Shown: piece by piece, positions 35,299 through 44,025 of the stretch
How positions within the stretch are numbered: position 1 is the stretch's first letter
How the letters are laid out: every line of letters starts with the position of its first letter
From: Burkholderia stagnalis
GTDB taxonomy: Bacteria; Pseudomonadota; Gammaproteobacteria; Burkholderiales; Burkholderiaceae
DNA length: 64,000 nucleotides
NCBI RefSeq assembly: GCF_902830275.1
Contig: NZ_CADESW010000023.1
Span: 62,001 to 126,000 of the forward strand
Reading direction: 5' to 3'
The notes under the pieces: model-generated
Database searches by the model: none
Told to the model about the DNA's origin: nothing
The model's input: only the letters and a program-made list of their open reading frames with translations
Translations under genes and position numbers: made by a program

Positions 35299-35823
35299 CT
35301 ATCGGCGCGCGAGCCGCGCGCGATACAGATCGTAAATATCGGATGAAAAGCACGCGAACACGACGCGTGCGAGATTCGGCGCCTGCGGCAGCATCTCGAC
35401 GACCGTATCGACCGCGATCTCGACCGCCTGCGCGGCCGGATAACGGTAGATCCCGCAGCTGATCGCGGGAAACGCGAGCGACGTGCACGCGACCTCCTCG
35501 GCCAGCTCGATCGCGCGCCGGTAGCACGACGCGAGCATCTCGGCTTCGTTCTGCGTGCCGCCGTGCCATACCGGGCCGACCGCGTGAATCACGTATTTCG
35601 CCGGCAGCCCGTGGCCGCGCGTGAGTTTCGCGTCGCCGGTCTGGCAGCCGCCGAGCGTGCGGCATTCGGCGACGAGGCCCGGGCCGGCCACGCGATGAAT
35701 CGCGCCGTCGACGCCGCCCCCGCCGAGCAGCGAGCCGTTCGCCGCGTTGACGATCGCGTCGACCGCGAGCGTCGTGATGTCGACGACCTGCGCGTCGAGC
35801 GTGGTGGAACCGATCTGCAGCAT
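35299..35823 (-). CDS. ymdB: Macro-domain O-acetyl-ADP-ribose deacetylase
   Basis: 174-aa single macro domain. The ADP-ribose-binding features are VDAIVNAANGSLLGGGGVDGAIHRVAGP (from about residue 21), GDAKLTRGHGLPAKYVIHAVGP and the glycine-rich SLAFPAISCGIYRYPAAQA. This is the MacroD/YmdB pattern, for hydrolysis of O-acetyl-ADP-ribose or mono-ADP-ribose on proteins; E. coli YmdB also restrains RNase III. Start ATG 35823. Convergent with trmL, 17 bp between stops. Confidence 0.92.
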   Translation of the reverse strand: MLQIGSTTLDAQVVDITTLAVDAIVNAANGSLLGGGGVDGAIHRVAGPGLVAECRTLGGCQTGDAKLTRGHGLPAKYVIHAVGPVWHGGTQNEAEMLASCYRRAIELAEEVACTSLAFPAISCGIYRYPAAQAVEIAVDTVVEMLPQAPNLARVVFACFSSDIYDLYRARLARR

Positions 35824-35891
35824 GACGACCTCCTCGGACGCCGGAGATGGTTCAAGCGTAATCCGCTTTGCGCGGCAACGCGACCGCCGCG

Positions 35892-36890
35892 CTACTCCGC
35901 GCGCGCGTCCCGCCGCAGCAGGCCGCTCACCGCGTCGCGCGGCGCGACGCCGTCGAACAGCACGCCGCACACGGCTTCGGTGATCGGCATCTCGAGCGAC
36001 TGCGCGCGCGCGATCGCGAGCACCGCCTGCGCGCAGCGCACGCCTTCGGCGACGTGCCCGAGCGCGCCGAGGATATCGCTCAGCGAGCGGCCGGCCGCCA
36101 GTTGCAGGCCGACCGTGCGGTTGCGCGACAGGTCGCCGGTCGCGGTGAGGATCAAATCGCCGAGGCCCGTGAGGCCGGTGAAGGTTTCCGCGCGGCCGCC
36201 GAGCGCGACGCCGAGCCGCGACATTTCCGCGAGGCCGCGCGTGATCAGCGCGGCGCGCGCGTTCAGGCCGAGGCCGAGGCCGTCGGCGATGCCGGTCGCG
36301 ATCGCCAGCACGTTCTTCACCGCGCCGCCGACCTCGACGCCGACCACGTCGTCGCCTGTATAGATACGCATCGCGCCGTGATGGAACGCGGCGAGCGTGC
36401 GCTCGCGGCAGGCGGCCGACGCGCTCGCGACGGTCAGCGCAACCGGCAGCCCCTGGCCGACCTCGCGCGCGAAGCTCGGGCCCGACAGCACGCCGTTGCT
36501 GCGCTGCTCCGGCAGCTCGGCGGCGATCACCTGGTGCGGCAGCAGGTGCGTGTCCGCCTCGAAGCCCTTGCAGACCCACACCACATGCGCGGGCACGCAG
36601 CCTGCATCGCGCATCGCGCGGCACAGCGCGCGCAGCCCGGCTACGGGCGCGCCGATCACGCACAGCGCGTCGTCCGCGGCGCCGTGCGCGAGCGCCGCGG
36701 CGACATCCGCGTCGTAGCGCAGCGCGTCGGGCAGCGCGATGCCGTCGAGATAGCGGGAATTTTCGTGCCGGGCCTGCAGCCCGGCGATGAGCGCGGCGTC
36801 GCGCGCCCACAGAAGCGTGTCGTGCCGCGCGGCCAGATGGCCCGCGAGCGCGGTGCCCCAGGCACCGGCGCCGAGAACGGCTACTTTCAT
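35892..36890 (-). CDS. gpsA: NAD(P)H-dependent glycerol-3-phosphate dehydrogenase
   Basis: 332-aa cytoplasmic enzyme that reduces dihydroxyacetone phosphate to sn-glycerol-3-phosphate for phospholipid synthesis. Rossmann loop VLGAGAWGTALAGHLA (4-19), LSGPSFAREVGQGLPVALTVAS (about 136-157), catalytic Lys in VGGAVKNVLAIATGIADGLGLG, and GLTGLGDLILTATGDLSRNRTVG are all present. ATG 36890 was chosen; the open frame upstream overlaps secB and is rejected. It lies 26 bp after secB, probably cotranscribed. Confidence 0.96.
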   Translation of the reverse strand: MKVAVLGAGAWGTALAGHLAARHDTLLWARDAALIAGLQARHENSRYLDGIALPDALRYDADVAAALAHGAADDALCVIGAPVAGLRALCRAMRDAGCVPAHVVWVCKGFEADTHLLPHQVIAAELPEQRSNGVLSGPSFAREVGQGLPVALTVASASAACRERTLAAFHHGAMRIYTGDDVVGVEVGGAVKNVLAIATGIADGLGLGLNARAALITRGLAEMSRLGVALGGRAETFTGLTGLGDLILTATGDLSRNRTVGLQLAAGRSLSDILGALGHVAEGVRCAQAVLAIARAQSLEMPITEAVCGVLFDGVAPRDAVSGLLRRDARAE

Positions 36891-36916
36891 ACCCAGCACC
36901 GGTCCTTGCTCGTCCC

Positions 36917-37399
36917 TCAGTTCAGCGTCGAGCCGTTCGGCGCGCCGGCCGCACCAGCCTGTTGCTGCTGGAGCTGCGCGAGACGCTGCTCGTACAGCGC
37001 CTGGAAGTTGATCTCGGCGAGGTGGATCGGCGGGAAGCCTGCACGGGTGATCGCGTCGGCGATGTTCGAGCGCAGGTACGGGAACAGGATCGTCGGGCAC
37101 GCGATGCCGACGAGCGGGTCGAGCTGTTCGTCGGGAATGTTGCGAATGTCGAAAATGCCGGCCTGCTTCGCCTCGATCAGGAACGCGACCTTGTCCTTCA
37201 CCTTCGCGGTCACGGTGCCCGACACGACGACTTCGAACACGCTTTCCGCGAGCCGCTCGGCCTTCACGTCGACTTCGACTTCAACCGACGGCATGTCCTG
37301 CTCGAGGAAGATCGCCGGCGAATTCGGCTGCTCGAGCGACATATCCTTCAGGTAGACGCGCTGGATGTTGAAGAACGGTTGGTTTTCGACGTCGGACAT
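36917..37399 (-). CDS. secB: Protein-export chaperone SecB
   Basis: 160-aa cytosolic tetrameric chaperone that keeps preproteins unfolded and hands them to SecA. Recognisable blocks are FNIQRVYLKDMSLEQPNSPAIF, VEVDVKAERLAESVFEVVVSGTVTAK, CPTILFPYLRSNIADAITRAGFPPIHLAEINFQALY (in pieces) and a Gln/Ala-rich tail. Start ATG 37399. Part of a compact grxC-secB-gpsA run on the minus strand. Confidence 0.97.
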   Translation of the reverse strand: MSDVENQPFFNIQRVYLKDMSLEQPNSPAIFLEQDMPSVEVEVDVKAERLAESVFEVVVSGTVTAKVKDKVAFLIEAKQAGIFDIRNIPDEQLDPLVGIACPTILFPYLRSNIADAITRAGFPPIHLAEINFQALYEQRLAQLQQQQAGAAGAPNGSTLN

Positions 37400-37428
37400 G
37401 TTGTTTCCCTAAATGTGGTGACGAGGCA

Positions 37429-37444
37429 GCCGGCCTATGCCGGC
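37429..37444. terminator. Small GC hairpin between grxC and secB
   Basis: GCCGGC arms around CTAT, in the 100-bp gap between grxC and secB; no U-run. A weak attenuator or processing site at most. Confidence 0.35.
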
Positions 37445-37499
37445 CGCCCCGGTTGATCCTGCGCGCTTGGCCGCGCGACCGGCGGCCATTCTGCCCTAA

Positions 37500-37760
37500 T
37501 CAGGCAGCTTGCAGAAGCGGCACGAGGCCGCCGGCACGGTCGAGCGTCGACAGATCGTCGTAGCCGCCGACGTGCGTGTCGCCGATGTAGATCTGCGGCA
37601 CCGTGCGGCGGCCCGTGCGCGACATCATTTCCTCGCGGCGCGCGGGATCCTTGTCGATCAGCACCTTCTCGATCTGCTCGACGCCGCGCAGCTTCAGGAG
37701 CCGCTCGGCCTGGATGCAATACGGGCACACCTGGGTGCTGTACATGACCACTTTGTTCAC
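37500..37760 (-). CDS. grxC: Glutaredoxin 3
   Basis: 86-aa dithiol glutaredoxin with active site CPYC (TQVCPYCIQAERLL), cis-Pro in TVPQIYIGDTHVGGYDD and a GSH-binding C-terminal part. It reduces disulfides and mixed glutathione disulfides. The start is GTG 37760 (product MNKVVMYST) with AAGGAG nine bases upstream; the GTGA overlap with the upstream rhodanese stop shows translational coupling. The gshA/gshB genes for its reductant lie 7-9 kb away in the same window. Confidence 0.95.
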   Translation of the reverse strand: MNKVVMYSTQVCPYCIQAERLLKLRGVEQIEKVLIDKDPARREEMMSRTGRRTVPQIYIGDTHVGGYDDLSTLDRAGGLVPLLQAA

Positions 37761-38179
37761 TTCGCCACTCCTTGTTTGACGACCGGCATCCCGGCCTGCT
37801 GCCACGCGGCGACGCCGCCCTCGAGCACGTGCACCTCGGCATAGCCCGCCGCCTCGACCGCGCGCGCCGCCTTCTGCGACTGCTGGCCGTTCTGGCACAC
37901 GAGCAGCACCGGGGTGCTCTTGTTCTTCGCGAGCTGCGCGATCTTCGCGCCGATCTCGCCGGCCTCGACCTGGCGCGCCGACGGCAGGTGGCCGGCAGCG
38001 AATTCGGTGGCCGGCCGCAGGTCGATCACGACCGCGTTGCGGCGATTGATGAGCTGGGTCGCCTCCGCGGCCGACAGGCCGCCGCGGCCGCGGCGCAGCG
38101 CGGGCCAGGCGAGAAGGCCGCCGGACACCAGCAGGATGGCGATGAGGGCCAGGTTCGTGTAATCGGTAAAGAACGTCAC
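37757..38179 (-). CDS. Membrane-anchored rhodanese-domain protein
   Basis: 140-aa protein with an N-terminal helix (TNLALIAILLVSGGLLAWPAL) and a single rhodanese domain (INRRNAVVIDLRPATEFAAGHLPSA, active-site Cys in LLVCQNGQQSQKAA). Likely a sulfurtransferase or sulfane-sulfur carrier; the partner is not known. The start is GTG 38179. Overlap with grxC by 4 bp points to a joint thiol/sulfur function. The same rhodanese-grxC-secB order is common in betaproteobacteria. Confidence 0.9.
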   Translation of the reverse strand: MTFFTDYTNLALIAILLVSGGLLAWPALRRGRGGLSAAEATQLINRRNAVVIDLRPATEFAAGHLPSARQVEAGEIGAKIAQLAKNKSTPVLLVCQNGQQSQKAARAVEAAGYAEVHVLEGGVAAWQQAGMPVVKQGVAK

Positions 38180-38224
38180 GGAATTCCGCCGGAAAAAGAG
38201 AAATCGGAAAAGGACAATCCGGCC

Positions 38225-38230
38225 ATTATA
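38225..38230 (-). promoter_or_regulatory. -10 element (TATAAT) for rhodanese-grxC-secB-gpsA
   Basis: A perfect TATAAT on the minus strand 46 bp before the rhodanese GTG, in a short AT-rich block of the divergent region with gpmA. No clear -35 hexamer is visible; the plus-strand TATAAA in the same block could serve gpmA. Confidence 0.5.
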
Positions 38231-38315
38231 AAATAACCGACTTGCGCGATGGCGAGCCCGCCCTCGGGCGCCGCGCGGCGCGCACCGCTTCCTTCACTAC
38301 CGACCGCAAGCATCT

Positions 38316-39062
38316 ATGTACAAGCTCGTTCTCATCCGCCACGGCGAATCGACGTGGAACAAGGAAAACCGCTTCACCGGCTGGGTCGACGTCGACCTGA
38401 CCGAACAAGGCTGCAACGAGGCCTACCAGGCCGGCGAACTGCTCAAGGAAGCCGGCTACACGTTCGACATCGCGTATACGTCCGTGCTCAAGCGCGCGAT
38501 CCGCACGCTGTGGCACGTGCAGGACCGCATGGACCTGATGTACCTGCCGGTCGTGCACTCGTGGCGCCTCAACGAACGCCACTACGGCGCGCTGTCGGGC
38601 CTGAACAAGGCGGAAACGGCCGCGAAGTTCGGCGACGAGCAGGTGCTCGTCTGGCGCCGCAGCTACGACACGCCGCCGCCCGCGCTCGAGCCGACCGACG
38701 AGCGCGCGCCGTACGCCGACCCGCGCTACGCGAAGGTGCCGCGCGAGCAGCTGCCGCTCACCGAGTGCCTGAAGGACACGGTCGCGCGCGTGCTGCCGCT
38801 GTGGAACGAGTCGATCGCCCCGGCGATCAAGGCAGGCAAGCAGGTGCTGATCGCCGCGCACGGCAACTCGCTGCGCGCGCTGATCAAGTACCTCGACGGC
38901 ATCTCGGACAGCGACATCGTCGGCCTGAACATCCCGAACGGCGTGCCGCTCGTCTATGAACTCGACGAGAACCTGAAGCCGATCCAGAGCTACTACCTGG
39001 GCGACCAGGACGCGATCGCGAAGGCGCAGGCCGCCGTCGCGAAGCAGGGCAAGGCGGGCTGA
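38316..39062 (+). CDS. gpmA: 2,3-bisphosphoglycerate-dependent phosphoglycerate mutase
   Basis: 248-aa glycolytic/gluconeogenic enzyme interconverting 3- and 2-phosphoglycerate. Catalytic phosphohistidine is His9 in LIRHGESTWNKENRFTGW; the LNERHYGALSGLNKAE block and the second catalytic His in IAAHGNSLRALIKYLDG are present. Length and sequence match dPGM enzymes closely. Monocistronic, divergent from the rhodanese operon. Confidence 0.97.
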   Translation: MYKLVLIRHGESTWNKENRFTGWVDVDLTEQGCNEAYQAGELLKEAGYTFDIAYTSVLKRAIRTLWHVQDRMDLMYLPVVHSWRLNERHYGALSGLNKAETAAKFGDEQVLVWRRSYDTPPPALEPTDERAPYADPRYAKVPREQLPLTECLKDTVARVLPLWNESIAPAIKAGKQVLIAAHGNSLRALIKYLDGISDSDIVGLNIPNGVPLVYELDENLKPIQSYYLGDQDAIAKAQAAVAKQGKAG

Positions 39063-39261
39063 TCCCGCCCCCTGGCCGCGCCGGCTTCACGCCGCGCGCG
39101 GCCGGCCCGCGCGAACCTCCCTGCCCGCGCGCGGTCGAAACGGTTTCGCGGAAGGTTTCATCCCGTTTCGGCCCGTTCCACTGGCAAGTCGGACGAACAG
39201 TTATACTTGTCCGCTCCATCCCCGCTACCGCCACGCGCTTCCCGACCGCACCAGACTCACT

Positions 39262-40797
39262 ATGCGAATGAAATTGAAGAACATCGGCCTGATTGCCGCG
39301 GGCCTTGCCACGGGCGTGTTCGCCACGCTGCAAGTCTCGGCGTCGGCCGAGCAGACCGTCACGGCGCCGCTTCCCCTCGACCAGCTCCGCCTGTTCGCGG
39401 AAGTGTTCGGCCAGATCAAGCGCGAGTACGTCGAGCCGGTCGACGACAAGAAGCTGCTGACGGCGGCGATCAAGGGCATGGTGTCGAGCCTCGACCCGCA
39501 CTCGTCGTTCCTCGACAAGACCGACTACGAGGAGCTGCAGGAGCAGACGAAGGGCCGCTTCGCCGGTCTCGGCATCGAGATCTCGCAGGAAGACGGCCTC
39601 GTCAAGGTGATCTCGCCGATCGAGGACACCCCTGCGTTCCGCGCCGGCATCCGTCCGGGCGACCTGATCACCCGCATCAACGACAAGCCGGTGCGCGGCA
39701 TGACGCTCGACAAGGCCGTCAAGCAGATGCGCGGCGAGCCGGGCACCAAGGTCACGCTGACGATCTTCCGCAAGAGCGACGACCGCACGTTCCCGATCAC
39801 GGTCACGCGCGCGGTGATCCGCGTGCAGAGCGTGAAGCTGAAGATGCTCGATCCGGGCTACGCGTACATCCGCATCACGAGCTTCCAGGAGCGCACGACG
39901 CCCGACCTGGCCGCGAAGCTGCAGGACATCGCGCGCCAGCAGCCGAACGTGAAGGGCCTGATTCTCGATCTGCGCAACAACGGCGGCGGCCTGCTGCAGA
40001 GCGCGGTCGGCGTCGCGGGCGCGTTCCTGCCGCCGGATTCCGTCGTCGTGTCGACCAACGGCCAGATCCCGGATTCGAAGCAGGTCTACCGCGACACCTA
40101 CGACAACTATCGCCTGCCGTCGTTCGACGGCGATCCGCTGAAGGGCCTGCCGCCGGTCTTCAAGACCGTGCCGATCATCGTGCTGACGAATGCGTATTCG
40201 GCGTCCGCGTCGGAAATCGTCGCCGGCGCGCTGCAGGATGCGAAGCGCGCGACGATCATGGGCAAGACGACGTTCGGCAAGGGCTCGGTGCAGACGGTCC
40301 GCCCGATGACGGCCGACACCGCGCTGCGCCTGACCACCGCGTACTACTACACGCCGAGCGGCCGTTCGATCCAGAACAAGGGCATCACGCCGGACGTGCC
40401 GGTCGATCAATACGCGGACGGCGATCCGGACGACGTGCTCGTGACGCGCGAGGTCGACTACACGAACCACCTCGCGAACACGCAGGATCCGAACGAGAAG
40501 AAGGAGCAGGAAGAGCGCGAACAGCGCCGGATGGACCAGTTGCGCGTCCTCGAGGAGCAGAACGACAAGAAGACGCCGGAACAGCGCCAGAAGGACCGCG
40601 AGCGCAAGCCGATCGAGTTCGGCAGCGCGGAAGACTTCATGATGAAGCAGGCGCTCGCGAAGCTCGAGGGCAAGCCGGTTCAGGAGTCGAAGTCGCTGCT
40701 CGCCGAAAGCACCAAGAGCGCGACCGGCAAGTCGGCCGCGAAGGCCGCGCCGGCATCGAAGGCAGCCGCACCGAAGCCCGCGTCGGCCACGCAGTAA
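39262..40797 (+). CDS. ctpA: S41 family C-terminal processing peptidase
   Basis: 511-aa periplasmic protease with a signal peptide (MRMKLKNIGLIAAGLATGVFATLQVSA). The N-terminal part is followed by a PDZ domain (about 85-165; GLGIEISQEDGLVKVISPIEDTPAFRAGI) and the tail-specific protease core. Catalytic Ser lies in NAYSASASEIVAGALQD and Lys in TFGKGSVQTVRP. The C-terminal 110 residues are charged and Lys/Ala-rich. Such enzymes trim cell-envelope proteins. A TATACT at 39202-39207 upstream may be the -10. It ends in a strong terminator. Confidence 0.94.
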   Translation: MRMKLKNIGLIAAGLATGVFATLQVSASAEQTVTAPLPLDQLRLFAEVFGQIKREYVEPVDDKKLLTAAIKGMVSSLDPHSSFLDKTDYEELQEQTKGRFAGLGIEISQEDGLVKVISPIEDTPAFRAGIRPGDLITRINDKPVRGMTLDKAVKQMRGEPGTKVTLTIFRKSDDRTFPITVTRAVIRVQSVKLKMLDPGYAYIRITSFQERTTPDLAAKLQDIARQQPNVKGLILDLRNNGGGLLQSAVGVAGAFLPPDSVVVSTNGQIPDSKQVYRDTYDNYRLPSFDGDPLKGLPPVFKTVPIIVLTNAYSASASEIVAGALQDAKRATIMGKTTFGKGSVQTVRPMTADTALRLTTAYYYTPSGRSIQNKGITPDVPVDQYADGDPDDVLVTREVDYTNHLANTQDPNEKKEQEEREQRRMDQLRVLEEQNDKKTPEQRQKDRERKPIEFGSAEDFMMKQALAKLEGKPVQESKSLLAESTKSATGKSAAKAAPASKAAAPKPASATQ

Positions 40798-40814
40798 GCG
40801 CCGGCCGGCATCCG

Positions 40815-40851
40815 ACGGGCCATCGCGGGAAGACCGCGATGGCCCGTTTTT
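40815..40851 (+). terminator. Intrinsic terminator after ctpA
   Basis: 14-bp perfect stem (ACGGGCCATCGCGG and CCGCGATGGCCCGT), loop GAAGA, followed by TTTT. Confidence 0.93.
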
Positions 40852-40910
40852 CATGCGCGCCTAAAATAGGCGGATACCGCTTCGCACCGCATCACGCCCG
40901 CTCCCAGCTC

Positions 40911-41663
40911 ATGAACGACGATCAACTTCTCCGCTACTCCCGCCACATCCTCGTCGACGAGATCGGCATCGAAGCGCAGCAGCGCTTCCTCGACGCGCAT
41001 GCGATCGTGGTCGGCGCGGGCGGCCTCGGCTCGCCCGCGGCGATGTATCTCGCGGCGTCCGGCGTCGGCACGATCACGCTCGTCGACGCGGACACGGTCG
41101 ATCTCACGAACCTGCAGCGGCAGATCCTGCACGCGACGGCCTCGGTCGGGCGCAGGAAGGTGGAATCGGGGCGCGACACGCTCGCGCAGCTCAACCCCGA
41201 GGTGACCGTGCACGCGGTGGCCGAGCGCGTCGACGACGCGTGGCTCGACGCGCACGTGCCGCGGGCGAGCGTCGTGCTCGATTGCACCGACAACTTCGCG
41301 ACCCGCCACGCGATCAACCGCGCGTGCGTCGCGCATCGCGTGCCGCTCGTGTCCGGCGCGGCGCTGCGCTTCGACGGCCAGATCAGCACTTTCGACTTCC
41401 GCGACCCGGCCGCGCCCTGCTATGCGTGCGTGTTTCCGGAAGACCAGCCGTTCGAGGAAGTCGCGTGCGCGACGATGGGCGTGTTCGCGCCGATCGTCGG
41501 CATCATCGGCGCGATGCAGGCGGCCGAGGCGCTGCGCGTGATCGGCGGCATCGGCACGACGCTGAACGGCCGGCTGATGATGCTCGATGCGCTGCGGATG
41601 GAATGGACGACGATGAAGATCGCGCGCCAGGCGGACTGCCCCGTGTGCGGCGGCCCGCACTGA
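40911..41663 (+). CDS. moeB: HesA/MoeB/ThiF family adenylyltransferase
   Basis: 250-aa E1-like enzyme that adenylates the C-terminal glycine of MoaD- or ThiS-type sulfur carriers. It starts MNDDQLLRYSRHILVDEIGI, as in MoeB. The nucleotide site is VVGAGGLGSPAAMYLAASGVG (about 30-50), followed by DLTNLQRQILH and DCTDNFATRHAIN. Zinc Cys pairs are in CYACVFPE and CPVCGG at the end. MoeB versus ThiF cannot be decided from this gene alone, as no moa or thi gene is adjacent. Confidence 0.9.
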   Translation: MNDDQLLRYSRHILVDEIGIEAQQRFLDAHAIVVGAGGLGSPAAMYLAASGVGTITLVDADTVDLTNLQRQILHATASVGRRKVESGRDTLAQLNPEVTVHAVAERVDDAWLDAHVPRASVVLDCTDNFATRHAINRACVAHRVPLVSGAALRFDGQISTFDFRDPAAPCYACVFPEDQPFEEVACATMGVFAPIVGIIGAMQAAEALRVIGGIGTTLNGRLMMLDALRMEWTTMKIARQADCPVCGGPH

Positions 41664-41673
41664 CGGGCGCGAT

Positions 41674-41697
41674 GCACACGCCCGCACGGGCGTGTGC
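41674..41697. terminator. Bidirectional hairpin between moeB and ptsI
   Basis: 11-bp perfect stem (GCACACGCCCG and CGGGCGTGTGC) around CA, between convergent genes. Confidence 0.75.
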
Positions 41698-41713
41698 CTG
41701 ATTCAAAACCTGC

Positions 41714-43483
41714 TTACGCGGCGGCGTCCGCGCGCGGCTCGGCGGCCGACAGGCGCTTGAGCGCCGACTGCACGTCCTCGGGCTCGAACGCCGCGAGCAC
41801 GTCGGCGGTCGGCTTCTCGAGCGCCTTCAGGTGCGCACGCAGGATCTCCTGCTTCACGACGAGCAGCTGGCTCGGATGCATCGAGAACTCGGTGAGCCCC
41901 ATGCCGAGCAGCAGGCGCGTGAGCGCCGGATCGCCCGCCATTTCCCCGCACACCGACACGGGCACGCCCGCGCGCTTCGCCTCGCGCAGCGTGTATGCGA
42001 TCAAGTGCAGCACCGCCGGATGCAGCGGATCGTACAGGTGCGCGACCGCGTTGTCCGCGCGGTCGATCGCGAGCGTGTACTGGATCAGGTCGTTGGTGCC
42101 GATCGACAGGAAATCGACGCGCCTCAGGAACAGCGGCAGCGCGATCGCCGCGGCCGGAATCTCGATCATCGCGCCGACCCGCACGTTCGGATCGTAGGCG
42201 AGCCCCGCGTCGTCGAGCTGGTGCTTCGCCTCGCGGATCAGGTCGAGGGTCTGGTCGATCTCCTGCGCGTGCGCGAGCATCGGGATCAGGATCTTCACCG
42301 GCCCGAACGCGGATGCGCGCAGGATCGCGCGCAGCTGCGTGAGGAACATCTGCGGCTCGGACAGGCTCCAGCGGATCGCGCGCAGCCCGAGCGCGGGGTT
42401 CGGCGCGGTTTCGTAGCCTTCGTCGAGCGCCTCGAGCGGCTTGTCCGCGCCGACGTCGATCGTGCGGATCGTCACCGGCATGCCCTTCATCCACTCGACC
42501 GCGCGCTTGTACGCGGCGAACTGCTCTTCCTCCTCCGGCATCTCCTTCTGATGCATGAACAGGAATTCGGAGCGGAACAGCCCGACGCCGACCGCGCCCG
42601 CTTCGACCGCCGCCTTCGCGTCGTCGGGCAGCTCGATGTTCGCGTACAGGTCGATCTTGGTGCCGCACAACGTTTGCGTCGGCGAGAACTTCAGACGCTG
42701 CAGCTTGCGTTGCTCCAGCGCCTTCTCGGACTGCCGGTACGAATATTCCTCGAGGACGATCGGCGCCGGATCGACGATCACGATGCCCTGGTCGCCGTCG
42801 ACGATGATCAGGTCGTCCTGGCGGATCAACGCGCTCGCGTGCTGCACGCCGACCGCCGCCGGAATGCCGAGGCTGCGCGCGACGATCGCCGTATGCGAGG
42901 TGCGCCCGCCGAGATCGGTGACGAACGCCTGGAACGACTGGGTCTTGAACTGCATCATGTCGGCCGGCGCGATGTCGTGCGCGACGACGATCATCTCGTC
43001 GGTGCCCTTCGCGGCGCCGTTGAGCGCCTGCGCGGCGGACGGCGCACCGGCGAGCGCCTTCAGCACGCGCTCGACCACCTGCTCGATGTCGGCCTTGCGC
43101 TCGCGCAGGTATTCGTCCTCGATGTCGTCGAAATGGCGCGTGAGCAGGTCGAGCTGCTCGGTCAGCGCCCACTCGACGTTGTAGCGGCGCGTGCGGATCA
43201 GGTCGATGGTCTCCTGCACGAGCATCGCGTCGCTCAGGATCATCGCGTGCACGTCGATGAACGCGCCCACTTCGCTCGGGGTGTCGTCGGTGAGATCCGC
43301 GCGCAGCGCCTCGAGCTCGCGATGCACCGCCTCGAGCGCCGTGCGGAAGCGCTCGACCTCGGCATCGATCTGATGCGCGTCGATCAGGTAATGCGCGACG
43401 TCGAGCGCCGCGGGCGCGATCAGATACGCACGTCCGATTGCGATACCACGTGAGACGGGAATGCCATGCAGCGTGAAGGACAC
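41714..43483 (-). CDS. ptsI: PTS Enzyme I (PEP-protein phosphotransferase)
   Basis: 589-aa cytoplasmic enzyme that takes phosphate from PEP and passes it to HPr. Active-site His197 is in LGGRTSHTAIVARSLGIPAAVGV; PEP/Mg binding in the C-terminal barrel is seen in FRSEFLFM, IDVGADKPLE and SIGTNDLIQYTLAIDR. The start is GTG 43483 with a perfect AGGAGG six bases upstream; longer frames to 43612 are not needed. Separate from the EI domain of the nag fusion in the same window. A -10 TATAAT at 43551 and a terminator upstream suggest its own promoter. Confidence 0.96.
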   Translation of the reverse strand: MSFTLHGIPVSRGIAIGRAYLIAPAALDVAHYLIDAHQIDAEVERFRTALEAVHRELEALRADLTDDTPSEVGAFIDVHAMILSDAMLVQETIDLIRTRRYNVEWALTEQLDLLTRHFDDIEDEYLRERKADIEQVVERVLKALAGAPSAAQALNGAAKGTDEMIVVAHDIAPADMMQFKTQSFQAFVTDLGGRTSHTAIVARSLGIPAAVGVQHASALIRQDDLIIVDGDQGIVIVDPAPIVLEEYSYRQSEKALEQRKLQRLKFSPTQTLCGTKIDLYANIELPDDAKAAVEAGAVGVGLFRSEFLFMHQKEMPEEEEQFAAYKRAVEWMKGMPVTIRTIDVGADKPLEALDEGYETAPNPALGLRAIRWSLSEPQMFLTQLRAILRASAFGPVKILIPMLAHAQEIDQTLDLIREAKHQLDDAGLAYDPNVRVGAMIEIPAAAIALPLFLRRVDFLSIGTNDLIQYTLAIDRADNAVAHLYDPLHPAVLHLIAYTLREAKRAGVPVSVCGEMAGDPALTRLLLGMGLTEFSMHPSQLLVVKQEILRAHLKALEKPTADVLAAFEPEDVQSALKRLSAAEPRADAAA

Positions 43484-43550
43484 GCGCACCTCCTGTGTAC
43501 ATGAAAAGCCGCGGCACACCGCTGCGATGCGCTTATGACCCCGGATAGCG

Positions 43551-43556
43551 ATTATA
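43551..43556 (-). promoter_or_regulatory. -10 element of a ptsI promoter
   Basis: TATAAT on the minus strand 68 bp before the ptsI GTG, just downstream of the ptsH terminator. The -35 region is not clear. Confidence 0.5.
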
Positions 43557-43626
43557 AATTCCACACCGCGCGGCTGACTGCATGCAGTGCAGCATTGCGC
43601 AGATCGCATCAATCCGGCCGGCGAAA

Positions 43627-43653
43627 AAAATGCCGCGGGATCCGCGGCATTTT
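43627..43653 (-). terminator. Intrinsic terminator between ptsH and ptsI
   Basis: 12-bp perfect stem (AAAATGCCGCGG and CCGCGGCATTTT), three-base loop, followed on the minus strand by a run of seven T. It lies 33 bp after the ptsH stop. Confidence 0.92.
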
Positions 43654-43685
43654 CGCTGGAAACGGCAACGATTCCGTGTCGCGGG

Positions 43686-43955
43686 TCACTGCCCTTCGCC
43701 GAACTTGTCGGCGATCAGCTTCAGGAGCGCGTCCATCGCCTCCGTCTCGTCCGGCCCTTCGGTCTCGATCGTGACCGTGCTGCCGATGCCTGCCGCGAGC
43801 ATCATCACGCCCATGATGCTTTTCGCGTTGATCTTGCGCCCGTTGCGCGTCATCCAGACTTCCGACTGGAAATTGCCGGCCAGTTGCGTGAGCTTGGCCG
43901 ATGCGCGCGCATGCAGCCCCAATTTATTGACGATGGTGGTTTCTTGTTGAAGCAT
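43686..43955 (-). CDS. ptsH: HPr phosphocarrier protein
   Basis: 89-aa phosphocarrier between EI and sugar-specific or regulatory EIIA proteins. Catalytic His15 sits in KLGLHARASAKL and the regulatory Ser46 in INAKSIMGVMMLAA, so it could be a substrate for HPr kinase encoded elsewhere. Start ATG 43955. It follows the EIIA-Man gene by 70 bp, then a terminator separates it from ptsI. Confidence 0.97.
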   Translation of the reverse strand: MLQQETTIVNKLGLHARASAKLTQLAGNFQSEVWMTRNGRKINAKSIMGVMMLAAGIGSTVTIETEGPDETEAMDALLKLIADKFGEGQ

Positions 43956-44025
43956 GGTTCTCGGTCGGTCGAGGCCGCCGGCGGCGCCCGCCGGCGAAGG
44001 GTCTAAAACGGGGAACGCAGTGCGC

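Noticed and set aside
37429..37444. Rho-independent terminator between grxC and secB
   Set aside because: Six-base palindromic arms only and no U-run; kept as a weak hairpin, not as an operon boundary.
39207..41663. 818-aa plus-strand frame
   Set aside because: Only its last 250 codons (moeB) are real; the rest is the wrong frame of the S41 protease and runs through its terminator.
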